A stretch of 64,000 bases of DNA from Thermococcus barophilus MP. Its GTDB lineage: Archaea; Methanobacteriota_B; Thermococci; Thermococcales; Thermococcaceae. Under the pieces are notes generated by a model that ran no database searches, was not told the origin of the DNA, and saw only the letters and a list, made by a program, of their open reading frames with translations. Positions 10,001 through 18,138 of the stretch are shown in pieces; within the stretch, counting starts at the first letter, position 1, and the number at the start of each line of letters is the position of its first letter. The stretch is taken from positions 62,001-126,000 of the forward strand of contig NC_014804.1 in the NCBI RefSeq assembly GCF_000151105.2, read 5' to 3'. The position numbers and the translations under genes were made by a program.

Positions 10001-11876
10001 TGAGAGAATGAAAGTCATTAAGGTTAAGGCAGACAGGGTGAGCAGACATAAAGCTCCGGAGAAGTTCATACGGCTCCGTTTCTCCAACGGGAGAGAGATA
10101 ATCGTAACACCAGAACACCCTATAATGGTATGGGAAAACGGAAAAATAGTTGAAAAGAGAGCAGATGCTGTAGAGAAAGATGATCTTGTTGTTGGAGTTA
10201 AGGATTATCCCCTTCTTGGAGACTTAGAGGGTGCCAGAGATCTGGCACTGTCTCTGTTTACCAAAAGCTACAGATTCAAAAAGAGCGCAAGACTGCCTCC
10301 AGAAGTTTTCAAACTAAAAAGAGAAGAGCTTGAAGAATTTTTGAGAACGATATGGGAAATCCGTGGAAGTATAATTAATGGAAAGCCGTGCATAAGGTTT
10401 CCAAATAGGGGGCTTGCTGAGGATATACAGGATATCCTCCTAATGCTTGGCATAAGTTCTTCCATATATGAGAGTCCAACCACCATAACACTGATCGTTC
10501 ATGAAAAGGAAAGTGTAGAAAGGCTTATGAGGATAACCGGAAAGGCATTTGGAGTACAAAGGTCAAGTGAAATCATCCCGGGGGACTTAGCGAGGAGGTT
10601 CTTAGAAGTTTCAAAGCTTCTGCGCGTGTGGATTTCTCACAAAGATAGGGTTAAATTGTACAGAGACTACGTTCCAAGGGATGTCCTACTTAAGTATTAT
10701 AACAATGCAAAAGCTGAACTTGAAAGATTGAAACAGGTTATAGAAAAGCAAAACTATGAACCTCTTCTCAAGATAATATCAACGTACAGGATATACTCCA
10801 AGTATGGCATATCCCCTCTGTCTTTGAAGAATCTTCTGAGAAAGGGTGATAAGAGGGCACTTGAAATTGTTCTAAGTGAGGCTAAGAAAGTTGTAGAGCA
10901 TGCTGAGAATATCCTTGTTCAAATCGGGAAAATATTGAACTCAAATATCAAATTCATTAAAGTAATCAAAGTCGAGGAAGTTGAAAACAGGGATTCGGAA
11001 TGGGTCTATGATGTTACAGTTGAGCCATATAATCTCTTTGTTTCCCACGGACTGATACTGCACAATACGATCAGCATTTCAAAAGCTGGAATTACGGCAA
11101 CTTTAAACGCAAGAACAACAGTCATTGCAGCTGCGAATCCAAAACACGGAAGGTTCAACAAGATGAAGCCTCTTCCAGAGCAGCTTGATCTGCCACCAAC
11201 CCTGCTCAGCAGATTTGATCTCATATTTGTTCTCATAGATGAGCCAAATGAAAAACTTGATGCCGAAATTGCGTCACACATCTTAAAGGTCAGAAAAGGG
11301 GAGGCAGAGGCTATAACGCCGAAGATTCCATACGATCTGCTCAAAAAGTACATAGCCTACGCAAGAAAGAACATCCATCCCGTTCTCAGCAGGGAAGCGA
11401 TGGATGAAATCCTTCACTACTATGTCAAAATGAGAAAAGGTCTAAAAAGGACCACGGAGGCTGAGGGCGTTAAACCTATCCCAATTACTGCGAGGCAGCT
11501 TGAGGCATTGATAAGATTAGCTGAGGCACACGCCAGAATGCGCTTAAGCGAGATAGTTACAAGAGAAGATGCAAGGGAAGCAATAAAGCTGGTGGAATAC
11601 ACTTTAAGACAGATAGCCGTCGATGAAGAAGGGGTAATGGATATTTCGATCCTTGAGGTAGGGAAATCTGCAAGAAAGATAAATAAGGTTGATAAACTGT
11701 TGGAGATAATTGAGGCACTCCAAGACCAATCAGAATATGGAGCCCCAATAGATGATATAATCAAGGAGGCAATGAGGGCAGGAATTGACAAGAAAGAAGT
11801 TAGAAAGCTTATTGAAGACCTCAAGGCAAATTCAAGAATTTATGAGCCGAGGAATGGATATTATAAAGTGCTGTGA
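7002..11876 (+). CDS. mcm: MCM replicative helicase precursor with two inteins
   Basis: Precursor of the replicative DNA helicase, 1624 aa; removing inteins of 533 and 409 aa leaves 682 aa, a normal archaeal MCM length. Exteins carry an N-terminal zinc site (CKDCGNE, then CDQCGSK), an OB fold, Walker A GDPGVAKS with K335, Walker B rebuilt across the first intein as GGIA + CIDEFDKM, and the sensor and Arg-finger region AAANPKHGRF and LLSRFDLIF. A C-terminal winged helix follows. The start is ATG at 7002 or 7005; GGTGA at 6994 slightly favours 7005. It is translationally coupled to Gins23. Confidence 0.96.
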   Translation: MMDKEEMISRFVNFLREYSDDKGSKVYLNKISDILTVTPKRSVSINWEHLNGFDPELAQELLENPEETLLAAEDALQIILQEEFFKKEPLKIHARFYNLPKTLLVKELGSEHINKLIQVEGIITRMSEVKPYVAKAVFVCKDCGNEMIRLQKPFAPLVKPNKCDQCGSKNLELDVDKSNFINLQTFRLQDRPESLKGGQMPRFVDAILLDDLVDTALPGDRVVITGILRVILEQREKRPIFKKILEVNHIEQISKEIEELEITPEDEQKIRELAKRKDIVDAIVDSIAPAIYGYREVKKGIALALFGGVTRQLPDGTKLRGESHVLLVGDPGVAKSQILRYVANLAPRAIYTSGKSSSAAGLTAAAVRDEFTGSWVLEAGVLVLADGGIACLHPDTRVLVDGKYKRIEELFEVENSYKAKSGDEIVDIEEKKLEVVAIDLSKMKTKRAISTVIRRKPWKGELTKIKLRSGNEITLTPDHLLIDGRTLEWKEAGKFKVGDLIVAPLKLPNVREKVYILDILPDEWKVKLTDEEKTELKREVLKRFRSFAEFNRYYGISKDFLSGKGTITVGKFREILKDFGIYEDWKKKPLAVGPHSRRERLKVAYITPELAYFLGFLYGDGWIKRNGSRVQVRIVQSKVHKKQIEAIRNVFHAFYEGDLREYERVTESEVAGNKISSKTITFHISSPLIAYIYEYLTKNALENIFVLDDEAAKAFIAGALDSDGCVSIKKSTKGRVIHVEFLLSNDIESDRAFALLLRRFDVYARIIPDKGVNRIRIAGREDVKNLLIAVRKYSVKVKEIPDMKHLVSSRSDKVPAEPVKQIARKIVERVPSTVLQKKGLWSTLYAYMKGGYLPSRAQLRKILKRLNDFLDEETKFKLNILITRDYFLDEIVSIERIPYDGYVYDLYVLDLHNFVAGGIVVHNCIDEFDKMSDRDRSAIHEALEQQSYHKDFELLLADGRKVKIGEFVDELIERNRDKVIVGKDTEILPVDDVYLLAYDLERMKVIKVKADRVSRHKAPEKFIRLRFSNGREIIVTPEHPIMVWENGKIVEKRADAVEKDDLVVGVKDYPLLGDLEGARDLALSLFTKSYRFKKSARLPPEVFKLKREELEEFLRTIWEIRGSIINGKPCIRFPNRGLAEDIQDILLMLGISSSIYESPTTITLIVHEKESVERLMRITGKAFGVQRSSEIIPGDLARRFLEVSKLLRVWISHKDRVKLYRDYVPRDVLLKYYNNAKAELERLKQVIEKQNYEPLLKIISTYRIYSKYGISPLSLKNLLRKGDKRALEIVLSEAKKVVEHAENILVQIGKILNSNIKFIKVIKVEEVENRDSEWVYDVTVEPYNLFVSHGLILHNTISISKAGITATLNARTTVIAAANPKHGRFNKMKPLPEQLDLPPTLLSRFDLIFVLIDEPNEKLDAEIASHILKVRKGEAEAITPKIPYDLLKKYIAYARKNIHPVLSREAMDEILHYYVKMRKGLKRTTEAEGVKPIPITARQLEALIRLAEAHARMRLSEIVTREDAREAIKLVEYTLRQIAVDEEGVMDISILEVGKSARKINKVDKLLEIIEALQDQSEYGAPIDDIIKEAMRAGIDKKEVRKLIEDLKANSRIYEPRNGYYKVL
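8172..9770 (+). mobile_element. MCM intein 1 (Walker B site) with LAGLIDADG endonuclease
   Basis: In-frame protein intron spanning residues 391-923 (533 aa) of the MCM precursor. It starts with Cys (CLHPDTRVLVDG), has a block B TPDH, and ends VVHN before the +1 Cys of CIDEFDKM. It interrupts Walker B between GGIA and CIDEF. Both LAGLIDADG helices are present with their acidic residues: FLGFLYGDGW and FIAGALDSDG. The endonuclease therefore looks potentially active. The extein is non-functional until splicing. Confidence 0.93.
9840..11066 (+). mobile_element. MCM intein 2 with degenerate endonuclease domain
   Basis: Second intein, residues 947-1355 (409 aa). It starts with Ser (SYHKDFELLL), has block B VTPEHPIMV, block F YDVTVEPYNLFVSHG and ends LILHN before the +1 Thr of TISISKAG. 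The one recognisable endonuclease helix (EEFLRTIWEIRGS) has Arg where the catalytic acidic residue of a LAGLIDADG motif is expected, and no second motif is clear. Splicing residues look intact, so it should splice but probably no longer homes. Confidence 0.9.
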
Positions 11877-11878
11877 AA

Positions 11879-11890
11879 AGGTTATAAAGG
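11879..11890 (+). promoter_or_regulatory. TATA-like box for aIF2-beta
   Basis: The sequence ggttataaag lies about 35 bp before the aIF2-beta ATG and directly after the mcm stop. A strong GGAGGTG ribosome-binding site sits closer to the start. The gene may therefore have its own promoter despite its closeness to mcm. Confidence 0.4.
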
Positions 11891-11920
11891 GAAAGGAGTA
11901 GCATTTTTGGAGGTGTTGAA

Positions 11921-12367
11921 ATGGGCGAGAAAGGAATCGAAAAAGTTGAATATGATTATTACGATTATGAAAAGCTATTGGAGAAAGCCTACGATGAGTT
12001 GCCGGAGAACGTTAAGCACCACACATCAAGATTTGAGGTTCCAGTTGCCATAGTTACAATTGAGGGCAACAAAACAATTATAGAGAACTTCAAGGATATA
12101 GCTGAAGCTATGAATAGAGATCCAAATCACCTGCTTAAGTTCATTTTGAGAGAAGTGGCTACCGCAGGAACCCTTGAAGGAAGAAGAGTCATCCTCCAGG
12201 GTAGATTTACACCATATCTCATAGCAAACAAGATGAAAAAGTATCTCAAGGAGTACGTTATCTGTCCAGTGTGTGGTTCACCAGATACAAAGATCACCAA
12301 GAAGGGCAGGTTCCATTATCTCAAGTGTGAAGCATGTGGTGCAGAAACACCAATTGCCCACCTGTGA
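11921..12367 (+). CDS. translation initiation factor aIF2 beta subunit
   Basis: Beta subunit of archaeal initiation factor 2, which carries initiator Met-tRNA to the small subunit. The 148-aa protein has an acidic, Tyr-rich N-terminus, the conserved core ([11 protein letters not shown], then [20 protein letters not shown] and [16 protein letters not shown]) and the C-terminal zinc ribbon CPVCGSPDT...[10 protein letters not shown]. This is the full archaeal length. GGAGGTG lies upstream of the ATG. It stands close to mcm and ahead of a 205-bp gap that leads to the decarboxylase operon. Confidence 0.96.
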   Translation: MGEKGIEKVEYDYYDYEKLLEKAYDELPENVKHHTSRFEVPVAIVTIEGNKTIIENFKDIAEAMNRDPNHLLKFILREVATAGTLEGRRVILQGRFTPYLIANKMKKYLKEYVICPVCGSPDTKITKKGRFHYLKCEACGAETPIAHL

Positions 12368-12519
12368 TTTAATTCACTCAATCCTTTATTTTTCTAATTT
12401 TGTTGTCGAGCGTTTCTGAGCAATTTCTGTGCAATAATTTTACAAAATTAAAAGAGAGGGGTTAGGTTTTGAGCGTTCAGCTGTAGGCATTTGTTCATTA
12501 TTTTGCAATCATAAAAACC

Positions 12520-12530
12520 CTTTTAAACTT
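12520..12530 (+). promoter_or_regulatory. TATA box of the methylmalonyl-CoA decarboxylase operon
   Basis: The box cttttaaactt is preceded by an A-rich BRE-like stretch (ataaaaacc). Transcription should begin near 12548, about 25 nt before the mmdA start. It is the only good promoter signal before the four co-directional genes that follow. Confidence 0.55.
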
Positions 12531-12572
12531 TACAAACTACAAAATTTAGACTAATGCTAACGGGGGATTTCT

Positions 12573-14141
12573 ATGAGCATGGAGGAAAAGGTGAACGAAC
12601 TGTATGAAAAGAAGAGGAAAATCTTGCAGATGGGTGGTGAGGCCAAGATTCAGAAGCAGCATGAGAAAGGTAAGCTTACGGCAAGAGAGAGGATTGAGAA
12701 ACTCCTTGATCCAGGAAGCTTTGTTGAGATCGGTATGTTCGTTAAGCACAGGAACACTGAATTTGGCCTCGACAAAATGGAACTGCCGGCGGATGGCGTT
12801 ATCACTGGATATGGAACAATCGATGGTAGGTTGGTTTTTGTATATGCCCAAGACTTCACAGTGATGGGGGGTTCATTAGGGGAAATGCATGCAATGAAGA
12901 TTAAACGCGTCATGGAACTTGCACTTGAGGCTGGAGCCCCAATAATTGGACTCAATGACTCTGGGGGAGCAAGAATCCAGGAGGGTGTAGATTCACTTAA
13001 AGGCTACGGGGAAATCTTTAAGATGAACACGATTTTAAGCGGCGTTGTTCCCCAGATTACAGCTATTATGGGCCCCTGTGCTGGTGGTGCAGTTTACAGT
13101 CCAGCAATTGGCGACTTCATCCTCATGGTTGACAACCCTGCCACATTCATGTTCATCACCGGGCCACAGGTTGTTAAGGCAGTTACTGGAGTTGAAGTTT
13201 CGCCAACTCAGCTCGGCGGAGCAATGGTTCACGCGCAAAAGAGCGGGCAAGCTCATTTAATTGGCAAGAGTGATGAGGAAGTCCTCATGCTCATCAGAAA
13301 GCTGTTAAGCTATTTGCCATCAAACAATATGGAGAAGCCTCCGAGGGTTAAAACAAATGACCCACCGTTTAGAAAGAGCGACAGGCTTTACGAAATCGTC
13401 CCAGATGATCCGAACAAGGGGTATGATGTTAGGCAGGTGATTTATGAGATCGTTGACAGAGATGCAAATGGAAACCCAGACTTTCTTGAAATACTCCCAT
13501 ATTATGCACCAAATGCTGTCGTTGGCTTTGGACGTTTTAATGGTCAGACAGTAGGAATTGTGGCTAATAACCCCATACACTTGGCTGGTGTCCTTGACAT
13601 TGACAGCTCGGATAAGATTGCGAGGTTCGTTAGAACTTGCGATGCGTTTAACATTCCAATTGTGACACTCGTTGATGTTCCAGGCTATCTACCCGGAGTC
13701 CAGCAGGAGTATGGGGGTATCATAAGGCACGGTGCTAAGGTTCTTTATGCCTATGCAGAAGCAACGGTTCCAATGGTAACTGTTATTTTAAGAAAAGCTT
13801 ACGGTGGAGCTTACTTAGCCATGGGGAGCAAGCATTTGGGAGCGGATTTCGTTTTCGCATGGCCTACTGCTGAGATTGCCGTTATGGGACCAGAGGGAGC
13901 TGCAAATATTATCTTCAGGAAAGAGATCGCAAAAGCAGAAAATCCGGAGGAGTTCAGGCAGCAGAAGATTAGAGAGTACAGGGAGAAGTTTGCCAACCCG
14001 TACGTTGCAGCTGGAAGAGGGTACATTGATGATGTCATTGATCCGGCAGAGACAAGAGGAAAGATCATTATGGCTCTTGAGGCTTTGGAGAGCAAGAGGG
14101 TTAAGCTTCCACCGAAGAAGCATGGAAACATTCCGTTGTGA
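12573..14141 (+). CDS. mmdA: methylmalonyl-CoA decarboxylase alpha subunit (carboxyltransferase)
   Basis: A 522-aa acyl-CoA carboxyltransferase of the PccB/MmdA family. It has both crotonase-like halves: GGSLGEMHAMKIKRVMELAL, NDSGGARIQEGVDSL and GPCAGGAVYSPA in the N-terminal half, and LVDVPGYLPG and AYGGAYLAMGSK in the C-terminal half. It moves the carboxyl group from (S)-methylmalonyl-CoA to biotin. Following genes encode an OadG-like subunit, a biotin carrier and a sodium-pump subunit, so decarboxylation coupled to Na+ export is the likely job. It starts ATG AGC with a GGGGGA signal. Use as an acyl-CoA carboxylase subunit cannot be excluded. Confidence 0.93.
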   Translation: MSMEEKVNELYEKKRKILQMGGEAKIQKQHEKGKLTARERIEKLLDPGSFVEIGMFVKHRNTEFGLDKMELPADGVITGYGTIDGRLVFVYAQDFTVMGGSLGEMHAMKIKRVMELALEAGAPIIGLNDSGGARIQEGVDSLKGYGEIFKMNTILSGVVPQITAIMGPCAGGAVYSPAIGDFILMVDNPATFMFITGPQVVKAVTGVEVSPTQLGGAMVHAQKSGQAHLIGKSDEEVLMLIRKLLSYLPSNNMEKPPRVKTNDPPFRKSDRLYEIVPDDPNKGYDVRQVIYEIVDRDANGNPDFLEILPYYAPNAVVGFGRFNGQTVGIVANNPIHLAGVLDIDSSDKIARFVRTCDAFNIPIVTLVDVPGYLPGVQQEYGGIIRHGAKVLYAYAEATVPMVTVILRKAYGGAYLAMGSKHLGADFVFAWPTAEIAVMGPEGAANIIFRKEIAKAENPEEFRQQKIREYREKFANPYVAAGRGYIDDVIDPAETRGKIIMALEALESKRVKLPPKKHGNIPL

Positions 14142-14151
14142 GGTGTTTTTA

Positions 14152-14532
14152 ATGCCGGCTGTTACCATGCAGGAATTCCTTGAAGGGCTTTACATAACAA
14201 TCCTTGGGGTTACAGTAGTCTTTACCGTCTTAACTATTTTAGCGATTGCAATGTATGCGATTGGTTACCTTGAGCGTAGGTTGGTTGAAAAGGAGAAAGC
14301 AAAGGAAGCACCTGTGATAAAGGAGGAAGCTAAAGTTGAAGAGAAACCTAAGATTGAACCTAAAAAGCTTGCTGTAATAACAGCTGCAATTTTAGCGTAT
14401 ATAGCTGAGAAAAATGCTCAGCTGAGACCTGTTCCGTTTAAAAGGAAACCTTCTGATACCTGGCGTTTGTATGGTTTACAAAGTCAAATGGAGGAAGTTG
14501 AGGATTTCAACTATGAGTTGGGGAAGTGGTGA
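14152..14532 (+). CDS. decarboxylase delta/gamma-type membrane subunit (OadG family)
   Basis: A 126-aa small subunit with one transmembrane helix at about residues 14-37 (LYITILGVTVVFTVLTILAI), a charged Glu/Lys-rich linker, and a second hydrophobic helix (LAVITAAILAYIAE) before a basic tail. This is the layout of OadG/MmdD subunits, which hold the peripheral carboxyltransferase on the membrane pump. GAGGTG lies 6 nt before the ATG. A longer frame runs upstream through mmdA but is only a shadow of it. Sequence similarity in this family is low, so the call leans on operon position. Confidence 0.8.
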   Translation: MPAVTMQEFLEGLYITILGVTVVFTVLTILAIAMYAIGYLERRLVEKEKAKEAPVIKEEAKVEEKPKIEPKKLAVITAAILAYIAEKNAQLRPVPFKRKPSDTWRLYGLQSQMEEVEDFNYELGKW

Positions 14533-14534
14533 AG

Positions 14535-14996
14535 ATGAAAGGCAAAGTTAAGGTCATCGTCGATGGTGTCACTTACGAGGTTGAAGTTGAGGAACTTGGC
14601 ACAGGCAAATTCAGAGTATCATTTGAAGGAGAGAGCTATGAAGTTGAAGCTAAGGACTTAGGGATTCCGTTGAGTGCAGTGGAGATGCCGGCTCAGGTGC
14701 AAGCTCCCTCAGCGCCGGCTCCAGCTCCGGTAACGGCCCCAAGTCCGGCGGTTTCGGCCCCGGTTCCAGCTCCAGTGACGGGTGGGGGTGTTGTTTCTGC
14801 GCCTATGCCTGGTAAGGTTTTGAGGATTCTTGTTAGGGAGGGGGATGAGGTTAAGGCTGGTCAGGGTTTGCTTGTGCTTGAGGCAATGAAAATGGAGAAC
14901 GAAATCCCAGCACCAAAAGACGGCATTGTAAAGAAAATCCTCATAAAAGAAGGCGACACCGTAGACACAGGACAACCACTAATAGAAATAGGGTGA
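14535..14996 (+). CDS. mmdC: biotin carboxyl carrier subunit of methylmalonyl-CoA decarboxylase
   Basis: Biotin carrier of about 153 aa. The N-terminal ~55 residues form a small beta domain (VIVDGVTYEVEVEE), then an Ala/Pro-rich flexible linker at about residues 55-85, then a biotinyl domain with the modification site EAMKMEN. The swinging biotin should shuttle CO2 from MmdA to MmdB. The GTG at 14526 is an alternative start; GGTGA at 14528-14532 lies only 2 nt before the ATG used here. The linker is GC-rich because of its Ala/Pro codons. Confidence 0.93.
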   Translation: MKGKVKVIVDGVTYEVEVEELGTGKFRVSFEGESYEVEAKDLGIPLSAVEMPAQVQAPSAPAPAPVTAPSPAVSAPVPAPVTGGGVVSAPMPGKVLRILVREGDEVKAGQGLLVLEAMKMENEIPAPKDGIVKKILIKEGDTVDTGQPLIEIG

Positions 14997-15002
14997 GGAA
15001 AC

Positions 15003-16127
15003 ATGGGATTAGAACAGGCAATAATAGACTTTTTTGCACACATGGGGTTGCTTAACCTAACTGTAGGCAACGTGGTTATGATACTTGTAGGGCTTACGCT
15101 TGTCTATTTGGCAGTTGTCAAAGGTATGGAGCCCCTGCTGTTGCTCCCAATCGGTATAAGTGCCGTGCTCGTGAATCTGCCGTTTACAGGAATAGCTGAT
15201 CCACCTCATGGGCTGTTCTATCTGATCCATCGATACTTAATCAGCACAGAAGTAGTTCCCCTGCTAATATTCTTTGGTCTTGGTGCAATGACTGATTTTG
15301 GTCCAATGATTGCTGATCCTAAGACGGCACTACTCGGTGCAGCTGCTCAGATTGGTGTCTTCATTGCGATGCTCACAGCAGTTGCTTTGGGCTTCACTCT
15401 TCAAGAGGCGGCTTCGATTGGCATTATTGGTGGTGCCGATGGCCCTACAACGATTTATTTGACGACAAAACTTGCACCACACCTCTTGGGCGCAACGGCT
15501 GTGGCAGCTTACAGCTACATGAGTTTAGTTCCGCTGATCCAGCCACCAGTTATTAAAGCCTTGACAACTCCGGAAGAGAGAAAGATAAGAATGGAGCAGT
15601 TAAGACCGGTCTCAAAGCGTGAAAAGATTCTCTTCCCAATTGCATCTATGTTAATTATCGGTCTGCTCGTTCCTTCAGCGGCTCCGTTAATTGGCATGCT
15701 CATGATAGGCAACCTCTTCAGAGAGAGCGGTGTCGTTGAAAGGCTCAGCAAAGCGGCAAGGGAAGAGCTTATGAATATCGTCACAATTTTCCTTGGGCTT
15801 GGTGTCGGTTCAACAATGAGGGCGGAATATTTCTTAACAGCGAAAACCTTAATGATTCTCGCCCTTGGCGTTATCGCATTTGCAACAGCAACGGCCGGTG
15901 GTGTCCTCTTAGGAAAGCTTATGATGAAGCTCAGTGGAGGAAAGATAAACCCGATGATAGGAGCGGCTGGAGTTTCAGCAGTGCCAATGTCAGCAAGAGT
16001 CGTTCAGAAATTAGCAGCTGAAGAGGATCCAGGTAACTTTATATTAATGCATGCGATGGGTCCAAACGTTGCTGGAGTTATAGGGACTGCTGTCGTCGCT
16101 GGAGTCTTGCTTTCAGCGCTTGGATGA
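15003..16127 (+). CDS. mmdB: sodium-pumping decarboxylase beta subunit
   Basis: Integral membrane subunit of 374 aa with roughly nine to ten hydrophobic segments. Family signatures include [35 protein letters not shown] and a late [20 protein letters not shown], where conserved Asp and Ser residues serve Na+ binding in OadB/MmdB/GcdB proteins. It decarboxylates carboxybiotin and exports Na+. It ends the operon, followed by a T-rich stretch. Coupling acid fermentation to a Na+ gradient fits the Na+-based energetics of Thermococcales. Confidence 0.94.
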   Translation: MGLEQAIIDFFAHMGLLNLTVGNVVMILVGLTLVYLAVVKGMEPLLLLPIGISAVLVNLPFTGIADPPHGLFYLIHRYLISTEVVPLLIFFGLGAMTDFGPMIADPKTALLGAAAQIGVFIAMLTAVALGFTLQEAASIGIIGGADGPTTIYLTTKLAPHLLGATAVAAYSYMSLVPLIQPPVIKALTTPEERKIRMEQLRPVSKREKILFPIASMLIIGLLVPSAAPLIGMLMIGNLFRESGVVERLSKAAREELMNIVTIFLGLGVGSTMRAEYFLTAKTLMILALGVIAFATATAGGVLLGKLMMKLSGGKINPMIGAAGVSAVPMSARVVQKLAAEEDPGNFILMHAMGPNVAGVIGTAVVAGVLLSALG

Positions 16128-16146
16128 CTTTCTCTTTTATTCTAAT
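16128..16146 (+). terminator. oligo-T termination region after mmdB
   Basis: Pyrimidine-rich ctttctcttttattc directly follows the mmdB stop, with no stem-loop, as is usual for archaeal intrinsic termination. The next gene has its own TATA-like sequence (agtttaaata, about 16204-16213). Confidence 0.4.
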
Positions 16147-16247
16147 CTTCAGACAATGTTTGAAAGCTATTTGGTCTGGTATTTGACGATTTGTCAATGA
16201 AAAGTTTAAATAGGAGTACGGCATTTTAGTTAAGACCGGTGGTAAAA

Positions 16248-17096
16248 GTGAAAGTTAAGAGCATAATGACGCCAGATCCTGTCGTTATTGAACTGCCTGC
16301 AACGAGGGGTTATGCCCTTGAGCTGTTTAAAAAACATAAAGTTAGGTCTTTTCCGGTAGTTAGGAGAGGAAATAAAGAGCTGGTTGGTATTGTGAGCATT
16401 AAGAGGGTCCTTGTGAATCCTGATGAGGATCAGTTAGCAATGCTCGTTAAGAGAGATGTCCCTGTAGTCAAACCGACCGATGACCTTAAGAAAGCTGTTC
16501 GTTTGATGCTCGACTATGACTATAGGAGGGTAATTGTTGTTAATGATGATGGCAAGGTTGTTGGGATCCTAACAGTTGGTGATATTATTAGGAGATATCT
16601 TGCAAAGAATGAGAAGTATAGAAATGTTGAAATTGAACCGTATTACCAGAGAAATGTCAGTGTTGTGTGGAAGGGAACCCCATTAAAAGCTGCTTTGAAG
16701 GCTTTACTCTTGTGCAATGCAATGGCAATTCCAGTGATTGATGATGATGGAAATTTAGTTGGAATAGTTGATGAGACAGATTTACTTAAGGACAGCGAAG
16801 TTGTCAGAGTCATGAAGAGTTCTGCTTTGGCGGTCTCAAGTGAAGAGGAGTGGATTCTTGAGAGTAATCCAATCCTGCTCTTTGAAAAGGCGGAGCTTCA
16901 GCTTCCCAAGAAACCAGTTGAAGACATTATGACGAAGAATCCAATAATAGCGACGCCTCACATGAGTGTTTACGATGTTGCAAACAAAATGGCTAAATAC
17001 AAGATTGAACAGCTTCCGGTCATTAAGGGAGAAGGGGACCTTGTAGGATTGATTAGAGACATGGACTTAATAAAGGTAATTGTGAACAGAAGATGA
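16248..17096 (+). CDS. protein with four CBS domains
   Basis: About 282 aa made almost wholly of four CBS repeats, forming two Bateman modules. Each begins with an IMTxxP- or VVxPT-like segment: SIMTPDPVVIELP, VPVVKPTDDLKKAV, VSVVWKGTPLKAAL and DIMTKNPIIATPHMS. CBS pairs usually sense adenine nucleotides or S-adenosylmethionine. The start GTG at 16248 follows GGTGG by 5 nt; GTG 16239 is an alternative. The stop overlaps the homoserine dehydrogenase start by 4 bp (ATGA), so the two are co-translated and the CBS protein might report nucleotide status to that pathway (inference). Confidence 0.85.
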   Translation: MKVKSIMTPDPVVIELPATRGYALELFKKHKVRSFPVVRRGNKELVGIVSIKRVLVNPDEDQLAMLVKRDVPVVKPTDDLKKAVRLMLDYDYRRVIVVNDDGKVVGILTVGDIIRRYLAKNEKYRNVEIEPYYQRNVSVVWKGTPLKAALKALLLCNAMAIPVIDDDGNLVGIVDETDLLKDSEVVRVMKSSALAVSSEEEWILESNPILLFEKAELQLPKKPVEDIMTKNPIIATPHMSVYDVANKMAKYKIEQLPVIKGEGDLVGLIRDMDLIKVIVNRR

Positions 17097-18094
17097 CCGA
17101 GGTTTTCCTTTCTTTTATAGGTTTTGGAAATGTGGGGAGAGGGGTTGCGAGAGTTCTAATTGAAAAAGCGGAGCAGTTTAGAATAAAGTATGGTTTGAAA
17201 TTTAGAATCGTCAGCATTTCTGATTCTAAGGCAACGATCTGGGATGAGAGCGGAGTAGACCTGAAAGATGCGTTAATGGTAAAGGAAACCTTTGGAAGTT
17301 TAGATAAATGGGGCAACGACTATGAGATTTATCAGATGTCCCCCATGGAGGTTGTAAAGGAAGTTGAAAGCGACGTTGTTGTTGATGTGACCAACGATGT
17401 AAATGCCTGGAAATGGCATATGGAAGCTTTCAGACATGGTAGGCATGTTGTAACTTCGAACAAACCACCTTTAGTTTTTCATTTCATGGAACTCACCCAG
17501 GAGGCGTATATGAGGAGAGTAAATTATCGCTTTGAAGCAACTGTGATGGCTGGAACTCCAATAATAACTCTTTTGCAGGAAAGCCTCTTGGGGGATGAAA
17601 TTCTGAGCATTCGGGGAGTTTTCAACGGGACAACAACTTTCATTTTGAGCCAGATGGAGAGAGGACTGAGCTTTGAAGAGGCATTAAAAAAAGCTCAAGA
17701 GCTCGGAATAGCTGAGAGAGATCCAAGCACAGATATCAAGGGGATAGACGCTGCTTATAAGGCCACAATTCTCCACAATGTTGCTTTCTATCCAATAAGC
17801 TTTGAAAAGTTAAAGATCAGGGGTATCGCTGAAATATCAATGAGGGAGATAGAGAGAGCTAAAAAAGAAGGCAAGGTCATAAGGTTGGTTGCTGAAGTTA
17901 AAAAAGGGGAAGTTTCTGTTGAGCCGAAAACTGTTCCAAAAGATTCGTCATTAGCTGTTTATGGAACACAGAATGTTGCGGTTATTGAAACGGATTTGCT
18001 GGGGAAGCTTATAGTTAAAGGTGCAGGTGCAGGGGTTAAAGAGACAGCTTCAGCCGTTGTGAGTGATATCATTAAAGCCGTGATAAGAGAATAA
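17093..18094 (+). CDS. hom: homoserine dehydrogenase
   Basis: A 333-aa NAD(P)-dependent oxidoreductase that makes homoserine from aspartate semialdehyde. The Rossmann motif is GFGNVGRGV near the N-terminus; TSNKPPLV matches the TANK-like loop, FEATVMAGTPI and FNGTTTFIL follow, and ERDPSTDIKGIDAAYKA holds the conserved catalytic Asp/Lys region. There is no ACT or aspartokinase domain, so it is the short archaeal form without feedback regulation by fusion. The ATGA overlap with the CBS gene indicates coupled translation. Confidence 0.93.
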   Translation: MTEVFLSFIGFGNVGRGVARVLIEKAEQFRIKYGLKFRIVSISDSKATIWDESGVDLKDALMVKETFGSLDKWGNDYEIYQMSPMEVVKEVESDVVVDVTNDVNAWKWHMEAFRHGRHVVTSNKPPLVFHFMELTQEAYMRRVNYRFEATVMAGTPIITLLQESLLGDEILSIRGVFNGTTTFILSQMERGLSFEEALKKAQELGIAERDPSTDIKGIDAAYKATILHNVAFYPISFEKLKIRGIAEISMREIERAKKEGKVIRLVAEVKKGEVSVEPKTVPKDSSLAVYGTQNVAVIETDLLGKLIVKGAGAGVKETASAVVSDIIKAVIRE

Positions 18095-18138
18095 CCAAAT
18101 CTTTATATTTCTATAGTCGAGCTTTCTTCGGTGAGAGC

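Noticed and set aside
13876-14151. Extension of the OadG-type subunit frame upstream into mmdA
   Set aside because: It is out of frame with the well-conserved end of MmdA, and the ribosome-binding site lies at 14140-14145.
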